From Niebla homalea (Eukaryota > Ascomycota > Lecanoromycetes > Lecanorales > Ramalinaceae): a stretch of DNA of 64,000 bases. The notes beneath the pieces are model-generated. The model was not told the DNA's origin. It searched no databases and was given only the letters and a program-made list of their open reading frames with translations. The stretch is from positions 310,001 through 374,000 of the forward strand of contig JAHGAU010000003.1 of the NCBI GenBank assembly GCA_019925105.1. Reading direction: 5' to 3'. How positions within the stretch are numbered: position 1 is the first letter of the stretch; each line of letters starts with the position of its first letter. The position numbers were made by a program, and so were the translations under genes. Positions 56,488 through 64,000 of this stretch are shown one piece after another.

Positions 56488-59114
56488 CTAGTAATCACTA
56501 TCGTCGGCGTCGCTTTCAAAAGTGACCGCCTTCTTCAATGCGTTGAGGTTACTACGCTTTGGCGAAGCAATGGAAGCCTCAGATTCATGGCCAACTAGGC
56601 TGGTTGGTTGATACTGGTCATTCCCGTGTCTAACAGACTTTCCATGTACCGGATTGCTGTTCAAGCTCAATTTTCTGGACCTGCACAAACCACCAATGCG
56701 GTCCCTGCTGTCAGAGTCCGAGTTAGAACTACTGTCGAACTTGCCTTGATCTGGCTCGGGAGTCTCCAGCAGACTACCATCGCTATCATCGTCCGTGCTG
56801 ATACAATTTCCTGTGCGGACGAAAGGATGGCTGGTTGTCCGCGTCATTCCGAGGTCTGTGTCTTCTTCCTCAGATGACAGGAATTCGTCTTTTGTCAACG
56901 AGCAGGCCGACTCGGAGTCCTCGACACTCGATGCCGCATGGACTGACTTCGGCGCCACTTTCAAGGGTGAAGCAGGTCCTTTGACAGGAATCTTTCTTGT
57001 TGGATCACTCTCTGAGGAATCGTCCGATGAGTGTCTGGGTGATGTTTTGGAGTTGGAGCTGATTGTCTTCCAGGTGACCTCTTGCAACCTATGTGGCCTC
57101 CTGGAGTGTCTGGCCCATAAGGCAATCTCATTGCGGTGCTGTCCGCGAGGGACGTTGATCACGGGGTGGTTCAAGGAGATGATCCCTTCCTCGGCGGCGG
57201 TGATTGAAAGACGCTCTGTCCCTCCAAGTCGGGCTGTTATAATTACCTTGACGGTGATTGAGGCATCCTGAACAAGTTTCTCTAAGAAATCAAGAATCGG
57301 GAAAGCCATTTCAGGGACACCTTGTTTGCTCAAGATATCGATGTGATCGACAAAGATCCACAAGCACTTCGCTTTAGCCGTCTGAATTAACTCAAGAAGG
57401 ATGTCTTTGAGCTCGGCCAGATCATCGCGGGATCCTTTCAGTCGCTGTATGACTAATCCAGGACTGCGATTGTTCAAGAACATCTTTCGGTGGGTGCAGA
57501 TCATCTGAAAGATGAAGGACTGTAGAATGACGCATGCGGTGGATCCTTTCTTGTCCGCGTAGGATCCAAAGCAGAAGTGCCGAAGTACAGTAACGCTTTG
57601 AAGTCGATTGGCATGCTCTATCAAATTCGTAGCCAGTACACTGACCCAATCGACAGTCTTGGTGATTTGATGGCTGTTAATCCAGATCAATCCAGATTCC
57701 CCTTTCTCCATCCAAGCCTTCATCTCCCTATGGTCTAGAAGTTTTGCACAATGCTGATGGTCAAGGGTGGTCATGTACTTGGCTCTGACTGTTTGAGCAT
57801 GCTCCCATTTATCAAAATGAGACAAGCCAGGATATATGTTTTCGCGGAAGTGGAATACAGTCTCCTCTGATTCAACTACGTTTGATAAGAAATCTTCTGA
57901 TCTCGGGGAAGCTGCAGATGGTTTTTAGACTCGATCACGGGTGAAGCAAACATGACTTACGTTGAGGTCTACCTCTGCTGCCTGCATCAAAGTCCTTGAC
58001 CAGATCGGCCTGGTGTTGCACGAGTCGGTCGAACGCTCCGGGCCAATTCTTCTCGAAGGCCTGAAAGGACTTGAGCATCTGGTTCATGACTTCCTGCTGA
58101 CTTTTGGATCGCAAGATCTCATCCTGCTGTTCCGAATGTATCTGCTCAAAATTGTCACGCTGCGCATCTTGAATGGTATGAAGAAGATGATTGTTCTGCA
58201 TTGTAGTTCCAAAGGAGCTTGCGCTGCACATATCCTTGATCTGTTGGAAATGGCGATTGATGCGATCAACGATGCTGCTGAATTTGGTCTCCCAAGGAAA
58301 TGTGAAAGCCTGCAATACTGTAGCTCTCTTGGACTTTGCGTATGATCGTAGAGCAGTTTTGAGAAATTGCGAGAAGTCCGCATAAAGAAGACCTACAGAC
58401 TCCACCATCTTCTCGGTGGGGCTATAGAAGATGAAATGATTCACTATTGCAGCTTGCTCGCCAATCGAAATGAGGTGCTCCTCAACCTTCTCCCTCAGTC
58501 GTGCATGGTTGACATTAGCAACAAGGAGGACTTTCATTACCCCCCACACAATCGATACATACTCATGACTTTCGTTGAAGACCACATCAAGGAGCTTCGA
58601 GTATTCCAAGGCAACGTTGCAAAACTTCTCCATGCCATTAGCTGAGTTCTTGTGTCCTTTGCTGTCATGCGCTGCAGCTGCTATGCTGCCCAGCTCTTCG
58701 ACATCAGCGCGAGCACGTAGTAGCTCGTTCCATGAGTACTGGGTTGCATGCTTTTCGTAATGGTTGGCAGCTTCCCGTAGACCATACAAGGAGTATTGTA
58801 CAGACTCCCTAGACGTTCATAGCATGTGATTAACCGACCGTCCTGTTGTAGGTCATATCAAAGATGACGACTGACTGTGAAATGATTGCGGAAGCCCACT
58901 GGGCCTTGTAATCCGTCCTTGTCGCCACAGAAGCACTTAGTGCTCTCGAGCGCTGCCTGGCCTCTCTATTGACAGATACTGGAACAGGATTGGGTTGCGT
59001 TTGGTCGTTACTTTTGCGTCTTTGCCTTAATGACTTCCAAGTGCTGGACTTTTGCAGTTTCCACGTCGGTGACAATGAGATTTCTGGACTACCCTCGTCA
59101 ACTGATGAAGACAT
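56488..59114 (-). CDS. DUF7708 protein with a degenerate NTPase-like domain
   Basis: Model: exons 58876-59114, 57961-58808 and 56488-57911, 836 aa; intron 2 (57912-57960) is clear. Intron 1 (58809-58875, donor GTCAGT) is my best in-frame choice but uncertain; a stop-containing break lies at 58809-58840 and other donors exist. Residues about 85-360 form the helical DUF7708 region (YGLREAANHYEKHATQYSWNEL, VWGVMKVLLVANVNHARLREKV). Then comes an alpha/beta stretch like a STAND NTPase (HCAKLLDHREMKAWMEKGESGLIWINSHQ, CLWIFVDHIDIL, VKVIITARLGGTERL) in which the expected GxxGxGKS P-loop is missing. The last about 190 residues are Ser/Asp-rich and disordered. The family is widespread in Pezizomycotina and of unknown function. 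It lies between two other NTPase genes. Confidence 0.75.
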
Positions 59115-59968
59115 GGCGAGCGCAGTGTCGCTGCGTTGTGGGCAGGTCAAGATGGTTGTCAAAAGCTTCTTTGAGGTAGACCTCGCACGTCACCCTTGCC
59201 AGAGAAGGCTGCGAAGACAAGAGTCGAAAGGGGTTGAAGGCTGCAGCTAGCTTTATGAAGTTGAGCAGCGAAACTCCAGAAGTGCGACTTACTGGGAAGC
59301 AGGCTGGAGCATGTTGTCTTTGCCTGATGACGATTGGTGGCCTTGTCAATGCTAGCGCCTTCTAGCGTTGAAAACTCGGCGCGATATCACTGGCGTGGGC
59401 TTTCTTGGGCAGACACCATTCCTTGGACGGTAAGGGTGTCAGAGGATGACATTCGATAGTCTGCCTTGTGTGCCAGGCGCTTGGTCATTATCTCAGATTG
59501 GGGCGTAGAGTCGCCTTGTCTCAGTCCGTTCGCCGTTGCTAGCGGCAATGTAGGACTCTTTAGGGAAGGTCCAATAATGAGAAATGAATCCTGATTGGTA
59601 GCACTGTTGCCTAGTGTTGTTAGCAAGGGTGCCACGCCAGGTTCGAGAGTGGGGATGTAACGATGGTGAGTCACGGAGTTGGAAGCCGGATGCTTGAGTC
59701 TGACTTACGCACAAGAGCCTCATGAATTGCAATGTTCGGCCTGACGATGCTTGAAAATGGGTGGCTGGGTCATGCCTTTTGTACTTCTTCGGAAGCCGCC
59801 CTGCTCTGTGTTCTTTCACGAGACAATTTGTGATTCGACTGTGATTCTCGTTGGGTAGTAATGGTATTCGTGCAACAGCCGTAACCAAGGAAATCCACGT
59901 CCTGATTCGAGGGCATTGAGAGTACAGCAAACATCCCTGCAGTTTCGACGAACCAAGAACGAATCAAA
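59115..59968. other. divergent intergenic region between the DUF7708 and AAA+ genes
   Basis: About 850 bp with two divergent 5' ends. Minus-strand frames (59387-59674, 59493-59930) have no features that I recognise. A 5' UTR intron for either gene is possible but not visible. Confidence 0.4.
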
Positions 59969-62662
59969 ATGCCCACAGAGAACCCGCAAGATCAAAGGAA
60001 AGCTGCATCTGTTCTTTCAGATGACCACCAATCCACTTCCAACCTTTTCAGAGCTCCAAAAGCGGGTCCACAGACCAAGGAGAGCAATGGTGGAGGCAGG
60101 GGTAATGGGATTCAAGCTTACCGAATGTCCAACGAGGGACAAGGGCTTGAGGCGCGCATAGCCGAAATCCTGCAGAGTGAAGAATGGGACAGCAGAGCCC
60201 AATCTGATCCTGCAAGGAGTCCCTTGCTCTCTCAAATGCGCATGCAGCTGAAGGGCTCGTTAGGTGCCTTGTACATGCAAGACTTCGAGGCTGGCGTCAA
60301 TCTCGACCCAAGCCTGAGCCAAGAGCCCCTTGTACATCGCCATGGTCCCGATCCCGACTCCAGTTCAAGCCGAAGTATCGCTGAGTTCATTGCACAACCA
60401 CACTTGCCACTGTCAAATGGACAGGCCATCGAGTGGAAATTGGAGGTCAAACGATTGACGAGGGTCGAGGGTCGTACTGGGTCCGTTGATGTATACGAAT
60501 CCAATCAAAAAATAGAAGACATTCGGAGGCGTGAAAGGGAGTTCCGTGGTGGCGGCTACGTCCTCAACGCCTACGACGTGTATGACTCTGAGGGTAGCGA
60601 GGGTCACACTATCCTTGAGATAACATCCCCTCCATTGACAGATCTGTTGCGAGACGTGATTAGATTCTTCCCCGGAGATGAATTTGACAGTCTCAAGGGC
60701 CGAGAGTCCTTGGGGGACACTTTGGCTTTCCCTGATCCGTACATGATGTTTTTCTCATATAGGAAGCAATTGGAGGAGAGCCAGCAGCAGGACTACCCGG
60801 AGGATGCCAAAGCACATGTCGGAGTTTTGCTAGATTTCCTGAAGAAAGAACACCCCGTATGGTAAGTAAATGCATCTGACTCAAAGAGCGATGCTGACAT
60901 CCGCTTCTTACATAGGAGCGCTGCGTTGACAGAGATCGAAGATGGAACCTGTGAAGCGTTGCCTTTTCATGCCATCTGGCTGCTTTATCCTCCGAATACC
61001 TCCGTCTATGTCTGTGAGGGACTTGAAGATCGCCAGCAGGTCGTCTATTTCAGGACTCAAGCATTTGCCAAGAGTAGCACAGGGGCTACCAAAGGTCCTG
61101 ACGGATCCCTCACCATAAGATGCTGGGACGTCAAGTACGACCACGGAGCTTTTCGACGGACCTTCTCAGACTTTGTCATAGAACCGTATTCGGGCAAAAG
61201 GAAGATCAGCAAATTACCGCTAGTGCCTGCACGCTTCATGCGAGACGAGGAAGAGGTTCGAAATCGGTTGATTGCTCGAGGACGTAAGTACTTCGAATTG
61301 AAGCAGGCGGCTCAGCTGCAGGACTATTTTGGCGATTGTTTTCCTAGGGTGTACAAAGACGTAAGTGCTTTGGTGTTTGATGACGACGTTGTCCCCACCG
61401 CATACTTATACGCATCCACAGGAGCCAGTCAGGGTCATTGTTGACGAAGATACTTACCGACGGAAAGCGCCCTACACAGCTCCTCTTGTCGAAAAGGATT
61501 CTGCAGGATATGGTTTTCCAGCGGAAGAAGAAAGTCTTCTTGGCGATTACCAGCAGCCGCTAGACACCACACTGTTGAGGTGTTTTCCAGAACTTGGGGT
61601 CTTCTCTTTGCGCGATAGACAGTGGGGTAAGTAATAATGTCAGGCAATAGCGACTTTGGCTGATGTTGTACGCTAGCATTGGTCAAGGTAAATGATCTCC
61701 AGCCTGTGGAGTTCCGGCAAAAGGCGTACAATAAATTGGTCATGAAACGAGAATACAAAAGTCTGTTGAAGGCTTTAGTGAAAGCGTATATGCAGGAAAA
61801 CGCCTTTTTCCGGGACATTGTTCCTGGGAAGGGTAGAGGGCTGGCCATTTTGCTCCATGGACCACCAGGCACAGGAAAGACCTTGACGGCAGGTGAGTGT
61901 CCCTGCTTGACCAGGGTGTAGCTGCGAGAGGCTGACGTGAATACTGTCAGAATGTGTTGCCGAACGGGAGCAGCGGCCGCTTTACACGATCTCCTGCGGG
62001 GATCTAGGAACGGAGCCAGAGCAATTAGAGGTGAAATTGAAGGAAGTGTTCGAGTACGCTGTCTTGTGGAAAGCTATCCTCCTGCTCGACGAGGCAGACA
62101 TATTCCTTCAGGAGCGAAATGTCAACGATCTCAAACGGAATGCGCTTGTCACGATATTTCTTCGTGAGCTGGAATACTTTGATGGCATCATCTTCGTGAG
62201 TATTTGGTGCTAGGCAACTCCATGGTGTTTTGAGGCTGATAAAAGCTCCAGATGACGACCAACCGGCCAGGTGATATCGATGAAGCCTTCGTGTCTCGAC
62301 TCCATGTCTCATTGGAGCTCAACTCGCCTCAGAAAGAAGAACGTGCAAAGCTTTGGCGAATCTTCATCAAAGATCTCGACATGTCCGAAAAGGACCAACG
62401 TGCGCTCATGGACTTTGCAACCAAACGCTTCGATGAGGACAACTTGAATGGAAGGCAGATCCGGAATACTGTACGCGTGGCCTTGGCCTTGGCCAAATTG
62501 CAAGGATCAAACGTTGAACCAGCGCATTTGGAAGAAGTGGTGAAGCTAGGGCGTAAGTATGCCAGGTACAATGAGAATCTAAACAGAATGGACCCCGAAG
62601 CAGCCGCGGTTCAGCTCGGTAGGCGGGCACAGACGGATGACGTGATCGAGGACGAGGAATAG
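59969..62662 (+). CDS. AAA+ ATPase with DUF7025-type N-terminal region
   Basis: Exons 59969-60861, 60916-61360, 61422-61626, 61677-61892, 61951-62195 and 62252-62662 (introns of 50-61 nt) give 804 aa. Residues about 200-520 match the layout of the fungal DUF7025 region (ILEITSPPLTDLLRDVIRFFPG, DYPEDAKAHVGVLLDFLKKE, LPFHAIWLLYPPNTSVYVC). The AAA+ core follows: Walker A LLHGPPGTGKTLTA (about 575-590, ending at an intron), Walker B ILLLDEADIFLQER, sensor-1 region FMTTNRPGDIDEAFVSRLH with the Arg finger, and sensor 2 GRQIRNTVRVALALA. There is no signal or membrane segment. These proteins are abundant and variable in filamentous fungi; their substrates are unknown. The first ATG is used; the tail ends acidic. 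Confidence 0.9.
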
Positions 62663-63095
62663 GAGAGCAATAGTAATGGGATATTTCACGATTGAGAAGG
62701 GTTTAGGGGGGCTTCTTCTCAGATATAGCAAGGAAGACAGAGGGTCAAAATATCTGTCTGACACAGGGTTTGGAAGGATGATGTTTGCGAAGAACACTGT
62801 GACACCAGGCTGAGGTTTCAGTACTCAGGCGTAGAGGGCATTAGATGTTGAGAGGAGTCTTCGTCAAATACAAGAGACCCGTGGACAAGAGTGTAATTTT
62901 TATTGATGAACGAACTTTTAACACGGAAGACTGCATCATGAAAGGAAGAAGGAGATTATACGTCTCTCCATCAAGCATTTTTTGACACTGGCAAACCTGC
63001 CCCAATCGATTGCTATTTGCCAAGCTTTTCGATGAGAAGTTAATCCAACATCCAGCTCTTCAAGCTCTTCCTCGCACCAAACAATACAACCAGCC
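62663..63095. other. intergenic region before the MMTAG2-like gene
   Basis: About 430 bp with the AAA+ gene's 3' end and the next gene's promoter. No gene is seen. Confidence 0.45.
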
Positions 63096-64000
63096 ATGGA
63101 TTTGGTAGCTGGCGTTCGCAAAGAGGGCAGCCGGTAAGTTCCCCCCCGCCGCTTAACTTAGTCAACCTGTTGTACTGACAACTTTCCTCAGCGGCGGCCG
63201 CGCCGACTTCAAGTGGGAAGATGTCAAAGATGACGTCCATCGCGAGAACTACCTTGGTCACAGTCTCATGGCTCGTGAGTCTAGACTTACCTTCGTCCCT
63301 CGATCTTTCCCCCCACAGTTGTCCCGCCCCCGCGCTTCACTTCAGCTAACACGTCCCAGCCGTCGGCCGCTGGCAACAAAATCGCGACCTCTCCTGGTAC
63401 GCCAAATCCTCCGATCCCACGTCCGCCGCTGCAGCCACGGAGGCCCGGCGTGAAGAACTCCGCAAGGTCAAGGAAGCCGAGCAGGATGCCTTGAGCGCCG
63501 CGCTGGGGTATACACCGATGCCCAAGGCTAATGCGAATGATACACCCATTGGGAAGAGAGATGTTGAAAAGGCTTTGAAGGAGACGAATGAGGACGATGG
63601 AGAGGGTTATGTTGGAAAGGGGATTGGGTACGGGGGGTTCGATGGGGGCAAGGGGACAGTCAAGACGGAGCAGGTGGAGAGGATGGGTGGTTTTGGGATG
63701 GAGAGAGGAGAGGAGGCTGATGGGGAGAGGAGGAGAGAGAGGAGGCGGAGGAGCAGAAGTCGAGAAAGAAGACATAGAAGGAGCAGGAGTCGGGAAAGGA
63801 GTAGGGAGAGAAGGCATAGGCGGCGTGATGGGGAGAGCAAGAGCCATCGTCCAAGGCCCAGGTCGCAAGAGAGGTCGAGAGAGCGATATCATCACTACCG
63901 TGACAGGTCCAGGGGCGACGACAGGGATCATGATAGGAGGAGGAGGAACAGTGATCGCTACTACGGCCGGGACAGAAGCGTCTCTCCTTACCAACGCAGG
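63096..64000 (+). CDS. MMTAG2-family RS-rich nuclear protein (cut by the right edge)
   Basis: Exons 63096-63133, 63192-63274 and 63360 to the edge (introns of 58 and 85 nt); at least 254 aa. The N-terminus matches the MMtag family: [53 protein letters not shown] (joined across intron 2), and further on EEDALSAALGY-type sequence with TPIGKRDVEKALKE. After about residue 170 the chain is Arg/Ser/Glu-rich with many RSR and RER dipeptides, as in splicing-associated proteins. Human MMTAG2 is a nuclear protein of poorly defined function; a role in RNA metabolism is suggested only by the RS-like tail. The C-terminus lies outside the window. Confidence 0.85.

Noticed and set aside
1..64000. tRNA or rRNA genes, CRISPR arrays, complete transposons
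   Set aside because: None was recognised on reading by eye; a tRNAscan or repeat search could still reveal a small one.

Overview
The window is nuclear DNA of a filamentous ascomycete (Pezizomycotina; a dothideomycete-type fungus is my guess, but the class is not proven). Genes on both strands are interrupted by short introns, mostly about 45-135 nt, with GT donors, CTGAC/CTAAC-type branch sites and AG acceptors. The proteins include fungus-specific families: Mso1, CFEM, DUF6536, DUF7708, DUF7580 and fungal NLR-like proteins. I assembled the exon chains by hand from sequence; nearly every joined model closes in frame.

Layout. (1) 0-8 kb: the 3' end of an unidentified gene, then a giant HEAT-repeat protein of the Laa1/HEATR5 family. 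(2) 8.4-16.9 kb: an accessory immunity-like island. It holds an NB-ARC/TPR NLR-like gene (minus strand) with a decaying TPR array, a divergent gene for a DUF7580-subtilisin (S8) fusion protein (plus strand), and, tail to tail with the protease, a small gene that looks like a fungal gasdermin (HET-Q1/RCD-1 type). A gene-free low-complexity stretch (16.9-18.4 kb) follows. (3) 18.4-39.3 kb: mostly conserved housekeeping genes: COG1, GPI13, a DUF6536 membrane protein, glucosidase I (GH63), an Mso1-like protein, formate dehydrogenase, the mitochondrial tRNA-modification GTPase Mss1/MnmE, and Mak16. (4) 39.3-50.3 kb: a gene-poor stretch, a CFEM GPI-anchored surface protein, a small membrane protein, and a Bni1/SepA-type formin. 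(5) 50.3-62.7 kb: a repeat-bearing gap, then a second accessory island: a STAND protein (fungal N-terminal domain, NACHT, ankyrin repeats), a DUF7708 protein with a degenerate NTPase-like domain, and a DUF7025-type AAA+ ATPase. (6) 63.1 kb to the edge: a partial MMTAG2-like RS-rich protein.

How the genes may work together. Laa1, COG1, GPI13, glucosidase I, Mso1 and the formin all serve secretion and polarised growth, but their loose spacing and mixed strands suggest ordinary fungal synteny rather than an operon-like unit. The most interesting unit is 8.4-16.9 kb. In Podospora the gasdermin HET-Q1 is activated when the subtilisin HET-Q2 removes a C-terminal fragment of about 5 kDa. Here a complete-looking subtilisin lies 86 bp from a gasdermin-like gene whose C-terminal tail has about that size, and an NLR shares the protease's 5' intergenic region of about 165 bp. 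I infer a sensor-protease-pore-former cell-death module. This rests on motif recognition and gene order; no search could be run.
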